A stretch of DNA of 64,000 nt from Aquatica leii. Its lineage: Eukaryota > Arthropoda > Insecta > Coleoptera > Lampyridae. The notes under the pieces were generated by a model. That model ran no database searches. It saw only the letters and a program-made list of their open reading frames with translations, and had not been told where the DNA came from. Location: contig CM069432.1 of the NCBI GenBank assembly GCA_035610365.1, positions 75,892,520 through 75,956,519 of the forward strand, given 5' to 3'. A program made the translations under genes and the position numbers. Positions 45,133-55,674 of the stretch are shown here, in pieces. The stretch's first letter is position 1, and each line of letters begins with the position of its first letter.

Positions 45133-47490
45133 ATGGTTAAATTTGTACAAATAAACCTGCATCACAGTAGGGCGGCATCTGCTGTGTGGGCAGTGTTGTG
45201 CATAGATAATTAAATTTTTATCTATATGAGATAATAAATAATTTCCAATTTTTTTATCTAGATAACGATTTAGATAAAAGTTGAAGAATTTATCTAGATA
45301 ATAGATAAGATAATCTATAATTTACGTAGATAATACGATAGATGATTCTATCAAATAGGTACAAACAGGTAATAATTAATTGTTACCATTTAATTAGCAT
45401 CATCATCAATATCAATTCATTGTTTATTAAATTAACTAATTAAAAAACTGAAAGACAGATTGAAAAAAATAAAAATCGAAAAAAAAAAACATTTTATTGA
45501 TTTAATGACCTACTGTTACATATTTAGTTAGTGTAAAATATAAAACAAATTTCTTGATACAACATGGTCTTTTCATATCTTTCATTGCTAAGCAAAACTT
45601 ACACTATCAGGAATCAGGACTATAAAATCTTTGAATTAGCGCTGAAATTGATATGTTTAATCAATAACTTTTTCACAAATGGAGAAGTGTCTAGTAAACT
45701 TAATTAGTTTTCCTTTGTAACAGTTAGGAAAAATCTGGCTTTGATATCGACATCAGTTTGAACCTAAAAAATTATAAAAATTATCGCTCATAGCCGTTAG
45801 TCCACTCCCTGAATTATTGCTTTTTCTTTTTAAATTTAAGTCATCATTTGTAGTTCGATATTTTAAGCAAATTTTTCACTACTAACCAACTAATCCTCAA
45901 AAATTTATTGTATTTTGAGCAGCTTACATCAGCGATCACTTAAAGAATTAGCTTTTATGTTTTTTAAAAAAACGCAAGCAGTTTTGTTTCTTCTAAAAAA
46001 TTTGGGTTATTTTAAACAGTTTATGCTCTGCTCGGTACTGTTTGTAATTGTAAGTGCAACAAATCCAAATGCAAAAAAAGCATTTTTGCTTTGCAGTTTT
46101 GTTAATTATATTTGACAGGTTATCAGTAATTGTACTCATATGATAATTTACATCATAGATTTATATAGGAGCGTTATTATTCTACGCGGTCTACATTAGG
46201 ATCTTATTGCGACTTTAATTTAACGTTAATATTACTTACTCAACAAGTTGATTTAAAGAGTAAGCTAAAAGCTCCATGACTTAAGCTTAAATAGTCTTCT
46301 AAAAGAACTCTAAATTACGTGTATCGACGTTTGTCACTTTCAACTGCTCAAAAAGTCGTGAATTTTCTCTTTTTCAATCAAGCATTTTTTTAGTTTGGGC
46401 TTAATTTTGCTGTGTAGGCACTTCAACTAATTAAATTTTTAAAACTACAGAAATAAATGTACGTATATCAATAAGCTTATTATTGTTTCTAAAGACGATA
46501 AGATACTTATCGCAAGCAATTGGTTCAGTTTCAAAAAGTAATTTGAGTTGTGTTTTTGTTTACATCTCGTATTGCATGTATTTACGCTCAAGGTCATGTG
46601 AGTCTAGTTTTTGTCAGCAGAAGAGCTGCAAAAATGCGAAGCATCTACGGAAATTATTTATCAGGTTTTAGCCATCTGGACCGTATTACATTACCACAGA
46701 CATTACAAACAATGTTTGTAAATATAAAAATTACAAAACAACAAATCTAAACAAAAAATGTATGTTACTTTTAAAAAATCATCTAGATGATTTTATGATA
46801 ATTAACCGAAAGATCATCTAAGATAATCATCTAGATAATGTTGAATACTTTTATCTAGATAAGGAAAAAGATGATCAAAAATTATCTAGATGAATTATCT
46901 ATATAATTTCATCTAGATAATGCACAACACTGTGTGTGAGGCAGCACGGACATCAACAAAAGATGTGAGTCTCTCCTAGATTATATTATTAATAAAAATC
47001 TAGAGGTGGCCAACGTAGGCAACGAGCCGACCTTCGTCAATATTCGACGAAGGGAGGTAATAGATATAACATTTGGAACTGTGACTGCCTGCAGCTGAGT
47101 ACACAAATGGCATGTGTCGGAAGAACCATCGCTATCTGACTATAGATATATTCGCTTTGACATTGAGTCAAGAGAAGCGGCAATGGCCGTACACACAAAT
47201 CCGAGAAGAACCAATTGGGACCTCTATAGAGAAAACCTAAATGTCAAACTCGAGAACTGCCCCGAGAAGGTGAATGACTCGGCGGGATTAAAGACCATGG
47301 AAGAAAACCTTCGCATGGCCTATGAGGCAAGCTGTCCCGCAAAAGAGAAAAGAACCTCAAGTAAAATGCGCTGGTGGCATAAGGGACTCTCTCGATTGCG
47401 GTCTCAGACAAAAAAGCTCTTTAATAGAGCAGAAAACACCGGGGAATGGGGTTCATACCGAACCACACTCACGAATACAATAAGGCCATA
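45133..47490 (+). pseudogene. LINE ORF2, endonuclease remnants on both sides of the hAT insertion
   Basis: ORF2 starts at about 45133 with MVKFVQINLHHSRAASAV, the normal first strand of an APE-type endonuclease (QINLxxSxAA). The coding sequence is then cut by the hAT-like element at 45191. On its right side (46941 onward) the frame resumes with a CESLLDYII-type stretch and NLEVANVGNEPTFVN, then REVIDITFG and LSDYRYIRFDI (47010-47165), the C-terminal half with the substrate-binding and SDH-like positions. The middle of the endonuclease, including the GDFNA motif, is absent even after removing the insertion. The frame 47114-47491 is open and ends where another frame takes over near 47450. Confidence 0.8.
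45191..46932. mobile_element. hAT-like non-autonomous element, 1742 bp, with 8-bp TSD
   Basis: The left end CAGTGTTGTGCATAGATAAT and the reverse complement of the right end, CAGTGTTGTGCATTATCTAG, share the first 13 bases. The flanking octamers are TGTGTGGG (45183-45190) and TGTGTGAG (46933-46940), identical at seven of eight positions, the length expected for hAT. Within about 190 bp of each end there are many TATCTAGATA/ATCTAGAT words. The interior is AT-rich; the frames at 45915-46115, 46483-46671 and 46550-46750 show no transposase signature, so it depends on a transposase from elsewhere. Confidence 0.88.
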
Positions 47491-49650
47491 AGAAAGGCAA
47501 AACGTGACTCGTGGAGGAGGCACTGCGAGGAAATCGAACAGATTCCAGAAGGTGCGAGACTCCAAAGAGCTTTACAAGGAGGAACAGAGGCTAGAATTGG
47601 TTCCTTGAAGAAAAGTGTGGAGGGTTACACGGAGACCGTAAAGGAGACCTTAGAGCTTCTGCTCCAGTCACACTTTCCGGAATCAAAGACCCTCACCAAA
47701 TCTGAAGCTAGCGTATCAACAACTCTGGAACCCTTCTTGAGGGGGAACAGGACAGATTGGGTTCTAGCTCATCAGATAGTGAACCTAACCAAAATTAGGT
47801 GGGCAGTAAAAAATTTTCATCCATACAAATCCCCAGGGATGGATGGAATTTTCCCTGCTCTATTACAACAAGGCTTAGACCTGCTAGCCTCCACACTATG
47901 TACATTACTAAGGGCAAGTATTGCCCTAGGATACATACCTATGGCGTGGAGGGACGTAAAAGTCGTATTTATACCCCAATCTGGGCGAGACTCATACGCC
48001 TTAGCTAAGTCGTTTAGACCCATCAGTCTAACGTCATTTCTCCTCAAACTATTGGAGAAACTCATTGAGCGACACATTAGAGACGATGCGCTGGGGCCTG
48101 ATTCCAACAGTAGATACCAATGTGCCTATCAACCAGGTAAATTCTGTAAACTTGCCGTTCACAGAGTAGTGGACGCAGCCGAAAGGGCGATCTCCTGGAA
48201 GAAAGTGGCTCTGGCGGCGTTTTTAGACATAGAGGGGGCGTTTGATAATACCTCTCTAGAATCGATTAGAACTGCTATGGAAAGCAAAGGGGTACATACT
48301 ACCGTGGGTAGATGGATTGATACCATGCTAAGACATAGAAACATTATGGCCGACGACACAGTGATTGTGGTACGTGGCAGATTTGAAGAGACCGTATCAG
48401 TTGTGATGCAGGGAGCCTTAAATCTAGTTGAACGGTGGTGTAGAGAAGAGGGCTTGTCGGTCAATCCGGCAAAAACAAACCTCATTCTCTTTTCACGAAG
48501 GAAAGGCCCGACAAAGCTAAAGAGCATAGCAATGTACGGAGCCAAGCTACAGGTAGTGAGGGAAGGCAAATACTTGGGCGTAACATTAGACCAGGGGCTA
48601 ATCTTCAAACCACACCTAGAGAGAATAGCGAACAAAGCCACAAAATTCTTGTGGGCTTGCAGGCGAGCGTTCGGAAGCAAGTGGGGCTTATCTCCAAAGA
48701 TGACCCAATGGATATACACTCGAATGATCAGACCGATCATTACGTACGCGTCACTGGTGTGGTGGCATAGGACCTTCACCCAGAGTGCCATACAAATACT
48801 CAGCAAGGTACAGCGCAGAGCTTGCCTTGGAATCACGGGGATAATGATAACCACCCCGACGGCAGCCATGGAGACTCTCCTAGATCTGCCGCCACTACAC
48901 CTAGTAATTAGGGCGGAGGCACTCAGAGGGGCATACCGCCTGAGAGTCAACGGCGAGGAGGGATCGTCAAGGGTGGGGCATTCGACCATCTTTGACGAGA
49001 TCTCTAAAGACAAAAACCTCAGTATGATAACTGAGAGAATACCCAAAACAGTTTGTCCTATTAAACTGTTTAAGACAACAATCCCCACCCGTTACGACTG
49101 GGAGAACAATTCCAACAAAACAAAGCTGAATGGAATCGTGTATTACACAGATGGCTCAAAAACCACTAAGGGCACTGGGTCTGGAGTGTACGGGAGCAAT
49201 GGACAGGGCTGCAGAATCTCTGTAAGCCTCGGTCAAAAAGCGACCGTGTTCCAAGCCGAGGTATATGCAATCCTGACAGCATCTGCTTAACTATTAAAAG
49301 AGAACCTTTCGAACAGGAAAATCTTTATAGTCACAGACAGCAAAGCAGCGATTGCAGCATTAGAATCATATGTGGTGAACTCAGGGCTAGTACTTGAATG
49401 CACACAAATGCTAAACGCACTAGGTAGGTGTAATACAGTTACACTAGTGTGGGCACCTGGGCTTGCGGGAATCGCGGGTAACCAGGTTGCTGACGGGCTT
49501 GCCAGGGCGGCAAGCGCGAAACCACTCATAGGCCCTGAACCGGCTTGTGGGATTACATATAACACAGGCAAACAGGAGATTCAAGCACTACTCACGAAAG
49601 AGCACTGCAGATACTGGTCGAAAGTCCCAGGACAGGATCATTCTAAGTAA
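47446..49650 (+). pseudogene. LINE ORF2, reverse transcriptase and RNase H; long open frame with motif B deleted
   Basis: A 614-codon stretch (47446-49290) is free of stops. RT motifs: KSPGMDGIFPALLQQ (47828-47872), FRPISLTSFLLKLLEKL, QCAYQPGK, then motif A AAFLDIEGAFDN (48214-48249). From there the sequence runs through WIDTMLRHRNIM directly into ADDTVIVV (48349-48372), so motif B (GCPQGG-type) and about 70-80 residues are absent without loss of frame. The thumb region GLSVNPAKTNLILFSRR follows. RNase H starts with YYTDGSKTT (49141-49167) and FQAEVYAI, is cut by a TAA at 49288-49290, then continues IVTDSKAAIAAL (49327-49362) and GNQVADGLARAAS (49480-49518). The expected His before this is Leu. 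Without motif B the RT cannot work. Confidence 0.93.
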
Positions 49651-50899
49651 TATAACTTTTATCAATCAAAAAGTGCATCGACCTCACAACAGAAAGTTAT
49701 GCTTTCTTCTGGACAAGTAATCACAGTCTGAAAAGTGTACACAACATTGTAACAGATACAAATCGTATTTGTAAACAAACGGTACGCATACTACTTGTCA
49801 AACGACAATTTTGTTTGTTTACGTTTACATATTCCTACTACAAGCTAAAGATATTTATATTCCATGTTTAACGTTTGATTCAATTAATTTTAATATCTAC
49901 GTACTTCAAATAATGCTGCTAGAATCGATTCTAAGTTTTGAGGTTATAAGCATAGATAAAAGAGAATAGAATAGATGTCCAACTTAATGACTTTAGAAGT
50001 TGACAGCAAAAGCGCCACCAAACAACTAAGGGAAAAGCTTTTTTAAAAGCGCGCAAAATTTAAATTCTGTAATATTGAAGTACATTTTTAAAATTAATTA
50101 AAATTAATGTTAAGTTTAAAAATAACAGTAAAAACGACAGTTCAAAAAATTTTAATTTTTTAAATTACAAATTACAATAAGTTTAAGATATATAAGTACT
50201 CAAATACAGGAAACTCTCAACCTCCCCTTTAACCAATTTTAATGATGAAATGAAGGTTGTTTTTTTTAAGTATTTAAGCTGCTAGTACGCAACCTAGCAG
50301 GAGTAAATTTTGACGGTTAAATTATCTACCTACGATGTGGATAACTTTTAACACTTAGTACCTACCGACTATCAAATTTGATGTACATTTCTCTTATAGA
50401 CGAGACAACATGTTTCGAAACCTAACTGGCTTCATTTTTCAAGCTATACTCTTAAATGAAAACAATAACTTAATTAGATAACAACACGTGGTTAACCACT
50501 AGATTCACCTGAGGGGGACATTAGGTATATGGAATAATATGATTAAATATAAAAATAGGTACATATTAATTAACTATTTTTTCCTGAAGGAAATCACACT
50601 ATGTGTCAATTTAAATTTTACACCCCTTTGTGAGTTCAGAACCTTATAAGATATCTTATTAGTAGATACTCAATTGTAAACAATAATAATTAATAATTAC
50701 TAACTAATAGGTAACTAAGTGTATAACGAACTTAATAAAAACATTTACACTAACAATATTATTTAATACACTCCCAACTGATTTTAACAATCTATAATAT
50801 TACAATTACTTAAACTAATTAATAGCATTACTGCGTTGAAAACAAATTGCTGAATTTAATATTGACCGTAACGAATTATTATGTACTTATGTTGACATT

Positions 50900-51097
50900 G
50901 TGGCAAATTGTATAAGTGTTTTTGTTGATAAATATGTAAAGGCTTTCTTACTTTTTGGCCAAGCAATTTTTAACCGTGTAAAACAGCATTACAAATCAAT
51001 TTTGGAAGAACTAGCTTCTTATGAACTAACTCCTCTGCGTTGTCCTCCATATTTTTACAATTTATCTAAAATTACACATCCATTAAATGTAAACTGA
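50900..51097 (+). CDS. Unrecognised 65-codon frame inside the 1616-bp element
   Basis: It reads MANCISVFVDKYVKAFLLFG followed by a stretch containing LEELASYELTPLRCPPYFY. I do not recognise the family. It is longer and more mixed in composition than chance frames in this AT-rich DNA and may be a remnant of the element's own protein. It could equally be chance. No ribosome or splice context supports a start. Confidence 0.2.
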   Translation: MANCISVFVDKYVKAFLLFGQAIFNRVKQHYKSILEELASYELTPLRCPPYFYNLSKITHPLNVN

Positions 51098-51125
51098 ATA
51101 GTTAGAAAACCAATACAATACTTAC

Positions 51126-51232
51126 GGAATTGTTCATAATTTCTTCTGTTTGAAGATACTTTCTCAAAGCGTCAAGTTGTTCTTGAGAGTTTACAGGAAG
51201 CTTTAGCTCAGTAATAGAAATACTCGGATATT
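51126..51232 (-). pseudogene. DUF4806-like exon fragment inside the 1616-bp element
   Basis: On the minus strand the frame reads ISITELKLPVNSQEQLDALR then KYLQTEEIMNNSV. It ends in front of GTAAGT (complement of 51120-51125), a consensus splice donor. The pattern LPxxSxEQLxxLxxxLxxxE resembles the start of DUF4806, a domain of unknown function common in insect transposon-derived genes. Similarity is judged by eye over 35 residues, so it is weak. If right, the element carries an intron-containing gene. Confidence 0.35.
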
Positions 51233-52169
51233 ATTTAGCTAAACGATAAAATTTTTGTTAGAATAACTCTAACCTCACTTTCGCTTATATAAAATTTTTT
51301 TTGAATCCCAGCAACCAGAAACAGCACAATACGAACCGACCATTATTATACGCTTAAAAAAACGTTAATCACAGTAGAAAGTACTTCACGGTGAACACTA
51401 AACGCAATCAAAACGTCAAACTGTCAATGTGATAACGAAAAATAAAAAACAAAACATATTTGAATTTTTTTCGGTGATTCAAGCGCATTCTAACGGCGAA
51501 AGAAAAAAAAGCAGTTACACTTGCGCAATTCAAGTTGAACATCTATTCTATTCTCTTTTATCTATGGTTATAAGTATGTCAACATAAATTGACAAGTAGT
51601 GCGTACCGTAAACGTAAACAAATGCACTTTTCTATATAATTGAGACAAAGAAACACATTGCGAAAGTATACAGATTACTCATCCAGAGGGAAGCGTAGCT
51701 TTCCGATGTTGCCAGGTCGATGGTTTACTGTGAGATAGGGTGTATAGTGTTGCAAACTTAAATTTATTTAATTACTAAAGTTGTACGGAAAGAAAGTCTT
51801 TTACCGTTTTACAGTACGGATATAAATCTATAACCGTCGCGAAATAGAAATTAATATTTTCCCTTATTAACGTTACGCTATTTCAACCTACATAAGGTAC
51901 AACGTTATCGGTTAATAGCGTACTCTCTTATTTATGACACATTCTTAGGTTATTGTCCTGATACATTTTTCTTTGCAATCATAACGCTGCATGTTTGCTG
52001 TGATAATGTTTCAGCCAAACTCACACAAATTAGTAGTAGAAAATTGATTAACATAAACCAAAATTATAAAAAATATAGTATCGGAACTGTATTCAGTTTT
52101 GATTCACAATGAAATTAATTCTCGAAAAATAACACAATACATGTTGTTAAGTTACGTCAGTGTCAACAC

Positions 52170-52608
52170 TACTGATGAGCGATATCGTGATTTTTCAATA
52201 ACACTGTGAATCGTTACTGCGATTTTTTGATATCAGTGATTTTAGAGCGTGACGTAATCACAACTTTCGTATGGCGTTCTCGAATAACGAAATTCAAATT
52301 AATAATGGAACCGTGCCCATCAGTAAATGTAGTGATATTGCGCAGTATCTGAATGCCGCTTCAATATTCATATTATTACCGAAAACAAAAACCTTGCAAC
52401 CACCAACTAGTAAACAGTGCAGATCAAATATCATTCCTCACGATTTCGCAACAAACACGAAATAACGATTTCACAATAACATGACCAAATGTGAAAAGTA
52501 ACGACTTTGTAAAAGTACTGATATTTGTACAAACTGATAACAGTCGTTCTTCGTGATTTGTTGGTATCAGTGAAAAAAATACCGTTTGTGAAATATCGCT
52601 CATCACTA
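52170..52608. mobile_element. hAT-type MITE, 439 bp, perfect 8-bp TSD
   Basis: The ends are TACTGATGAGCGATATCG (52170) and, as reverse complement of the right end, TAGTGATGAGCGATATTT (to 52608). The octamer GTCAACAC flanks both sides exactly (52162-52169 and 52609-52616). The interior has repeated short words of the type GATTTCGCAACAA / CGATTTCACAATAA and no coding capacity; the frames at 52271-52465 and 52424-52616 are by-products. The length and duplication fit a hAT-derived MITE. Confidence 0.88.
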
Positions 52609-52619
52609 GTCAACACGAA

Positions 52620-53695
52620 GAAATAAAGATTGGCATATGCATACCTACCTATTAAGGCTTTTCTGTCACTTGAGAAAAGTTCAGTCTTTAAGTGGGCGGA
52701 CCAGTTTTAGCAGTAGGCATTACTGCACTACAAACGTATTCAATGCACTTTAACGAATAACCCTTGTATTAGAAAGGAATGGAAAATGATTCAGAAGCCT
52801 GATGTTATATGCAGCTAATTTACTACCGCTGTAGTTGTTTCAATTTGTCCGACATGAGTTGACAGTCCAAGTGGACTAAATCTCGATCACATCTGGTTGT
52901 GATTATTCTTGAAACTACTGAGTATGCAAAAAAATAACCATAGATGATAATAATCATTCACATGAAATGTTATCAGAATTATTCAAAATAATATTAATTT
53001 TATATCAAGAGTGAGAAGATGATGATCTCTCTTACAAGTATTAATTAGTTAATTACTAATAATTCTATGGAACATAAAAAAACCAAATTGTAATATAAAT
53101 CTTATATTTTTGCAATAGAGGTGGTTACACTAGTAATAATGGTTACAAATAAATTTTTCCTTCAAACAGATGTTTACACTATATTATTAAGCAGTAAAGG
53201 CAAAATAGTGTAAACTTACACGCGTTTGTGTAAGAAATAGTAAACGGTATACACTGTGGGAAATGTTTAATGCTCAAGACAGAAATGAAACTTTCCACCG
53301 AGGTTTGTATACTATTTTTTTTATTCGTCCAGCCAAAAATTCTAAAATTTCACATTTTGCGGTTATTCTGACAGCGGTCAAATTGGATACATAAGATACA
53401 TAAGATATATACTTGACTTCCACGTCTAGTATCCAATGCAACGAATTAAAAAAATATTTTTTTATATTTGCCACCGTTAACAGATTCATTACAACACGCA
53501 AACGCGTCGATTTTAAATTGTTGATAGTTGTTTTCAAATTCACAACTTTCAATTATCGTTTAGTTAATTCAGTGGTACACGTCATTTTTTAAAGATATGC
53601 TGATTGTATCAATTAAAAAGACAAGGTTTTCATAGAAACGTTACGACAAAGATACTGAACTCAAAAATACAGATGTAGATATTCGCATATCCATA
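52620..53695. other. AT-rich stretch without recognisable gene
   Basis: Nothing recognised. The minus-strand frame at 53274-53552 has no signature. Confidence 0.4.
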
Positions 53696-53700
53696 TCTTT

Positions 53701-53758
53701 GTCGGCTTTATAATTTCTTATTTCAAAGAAATAAGGAGGGCGGAGCGATGACGCCGAC
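53701..53758. repeat. Nested hairpin, 58 bp
   Basis: GTCGGC (53701-53706) pairs with GCCGAC (53753-53758). Inside, CTTATTTC (53717-53724) pairs with GAAATAAG (53728-53735) around a 3-base loop. It is GC-richer than its surroundings. It could be a foldback element end or a structured RNA segment; it does not fit a tRNA. Confidence 0.55.
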
Positions 53759-54338
53759 CGTTTGCGCAAAGATCCCACTTTTAGCATATTTTTGTTTCTT
53801 ATTTTTGAACAAATTGAAATTATTTTTTTTATAACAATGAAACAATATTTCAAATGGATTTATGGTTTTCAATTTGTTTTTTCAAAATTCTTATCTTTCT
53901 AACTTTTAAATAAATTTATTTTTAAAAAAATTAAAAACACAAATCGCTTCAGATTGTTCTTAGTAGCATATGTTCTAAGTTTCAATAAGATTGGTTCCAT
54001 GGTAACCGAAAAAAATGTTTCGAAAGTTTTACCAGTTGTTAAAGCCGCCCTAAGTTAACAATTTGGAAATTCCCTAGAAATCGAACGTTAAACATTTAAG
54101 ACTAATTTTGGATAAACATCTTTCGTTCTAACAACCTATTTCGAAAATTATCACGAAATATCTTATTTGGAAAAAATAACTCTATAGACTTGTAAATGAA
54201 TATATTAATCTATTATTCCCTACTTAACATAAACTTTTTAAAAATTTTCCAACTTGACATTGTGTAACAAATAGTTAAATAATAATGACATGTGGAAAAA
54301 TTCAGTTCTGTTTAAACTAAGGAATTGAATTGTTACTA

Positions 54339-54990
54339 CAGTGCGCGCCGCTTAATAGAATCACGTTGGGACTTAATAACAATAACCGAATGATAACATA
54401 TCCAAAATTCAGAAAAAAATGTTTAGTTTGTTACAAAGCAATACAGCGTGTATGTGATTAACAAGTTGTTAATTTAGAAAGTGAAATCATAGCATCAATG
54501 CAAGCAAAAAAATGTCTAAATTAAAATTTTTATGAAACGTTTAAAAAAATCAAAATTTTGAGTCAGTGGACCTGTAGCATTAATAGTTTGTTCACACCTT
54601 TAATAAAAAAAGTCACCAAAAATAACGTTATGATGTTTAATTCACTGTTCTAAAAACTACTCAATTCTTTTCAGAAATTTGCTGACACTAAAAATAAATA
54701 AAAAAAAATGTTACCACATAAGACGTAAGTAAGTTAATTATCGAAGATAACGTATTTACACATGTTTAAGCGTTAAAGACGTATTGCAAAAATTCATACA
54801 AAATAGGTTATTGTTCATGTATGTATAGACACAAACCTGAGAAGAAAATTGATAACATGAACCAAAATTATGATTACTATAAACGATGTTTTTTCTATGT
54901 AGTATCATACGTCCGCCATGTCTTTTAATAAAGTGACAACATTACCCTATTGATAACATTATCCGTGATTCCAATAAGCGGTGTGCACTA
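54339..54990. mobile_element. pogo/Tc1-mariner-type MITE, 652 bp, TA target
   Basis: Left end CAGTGCGCGCCGCTTAATAG and reverse complement of the right end TAGTGCACACCGCTTATTGG, each continuing AATCACG, are 20-odd-base terminal inverted repeats. TA lies directly outside both (54337-54338 and 54991-54992). The interior is AT-rich and non-coding. CAGT-type ends at a TA target are typical of pogo-like elements; the assignment rests on this alone. Confidence 0.75.
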
Positions 54991-54994
54991 TATT

Positions 54995-55670
54995 TTCTTT
55001 TATTTCTAAAAATAGGTTTGTTATACTTTTATACTAGTATACACAAATACCAAAATTGTTAAAATGCAAACTCGAAATAAATTGTAATCATTTTCTTTAA
55101 AATGACGTTAAGATTTAGCTTTGTTTGGATTCATGATCAATTGTGACGTATTTACTAAATACGCGTATTATAAATTTTTAAAAATGTGGACTCAAAATAA
55201 ATCGAAGTCTTGTATGATAGCATACTAAAATATAATATTCACGTCGCGTCATTGAATGTTCACAGCGCCATCAGCGTTATAATGGATGAACCTATTATTG
55301 CTACTAAATTAAAATTTTGTGTGTCGGTAGCTACTTTTTACTTAAGTTTGTGTTTTATATGTTCAATTTTCGACCTTAATGACAACGCAGTATAATCCTT
55401 AACATATTACACTGGGAACAGGAGCATTAAAAAACTACCTAACGTAATTAAAAAAGTAAACCTCCAAAATGAAAAAGATAGATATACATCTTCCCCTAAG
55501 CTATTTTATAATTTCTTCTTTTCAATAGTATCAGTATAGTTTACAGAAAAAGTATAAAATTATCATTGGCAAATATTGCTTATTTTGTGACCTTTCTTTT
55601 AAGATACTTTACGTTATGCTGACAACATTCCTCTTTTATAGGAACACATTTTTGTGTTCTTACTATTTTT
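54995..55670. other. AT-rich stretch without recognisable gene
   Basis: A 25-30 base near-duplicate (AAACTCGAAATAAATTG near 55070 and GGACTCAAAATAAATCG near 55188) is the only structure seen. Confidence 0.35.
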
Positions 55671-55674
55671 TTAG

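Larger units (their letters stand above)
43681..49660 (+). mobile_element. Non-LTR retrotransposon with RNase H (I/LOA-like LINE), interrupted by a hAT-like element
   Basis: The base composition changes abruptly at about 43681 to a much higher GC content. A 5' UTR with a strong stem-loop precedes an ORF1 with a DUF4780-like region, then ORF2 with endonuclease, RT and RNase H. The RNase H places it near the I/LOA-type LINEs (inference). A 1.74-kb hAT-like element occupies 45191-46932 inside the endonuclease. ORF2 has lost most of its endonuclease and RT motif B. The 3' end, with any zinc knuckle and tail, is missing; sequence beyond about 49660 belongs to another repeat. Confidence 0.9.
49951..51566. 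mobile_element. 1616-bp TIR element with perfect 8-bp TSD
   Basis: Left 49951-49985 and right 51532-51566 are reverse complements at 34 of 35 positions, starting CATAGATAAAAGAGAATAG. The octamer GTTATAAG lies directly outside both ends (49943-49950 and 51567-51574). A paralogous unfilled site exists at 60142-60149, where CTTATAAC occurs once. Together these prove insertion by a DNA transposon with 8-bp duplication. The superfamily is uncertain: 8-bp TSD fits hAT, but the ends lack the typical CAGNG. It contains a possible DUF4806-like exon on the minus strand. Confidence 0.9.
49779..51735. repeat. MITE-like repeat split by a 1.6-kb insertion
   Basis: 49779-49950 plus 51567-51735, joined at the insertion point, match the reverse complement of about 59890-60340. 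Inverted ends GGTACGCATACTACTTGTCAA (49780) and TTGACAAGTAGTGCGTACC (51589-51607) delimit a core of about 200 bp. Shared flanking DNA continues to GAAGCGTAGCTTTCCGATGT (51693-51712). It is non-coding. The superfamily is unknown. Confidence 0.75.

Noticed and set aside
48159..49088. 309-codon minus-strand open frame opposite the LINE RT
   Set aside because: It is the antisense of a clean, motif-bearing ORF2; it has no domain signature of its own and arises from codon composition.
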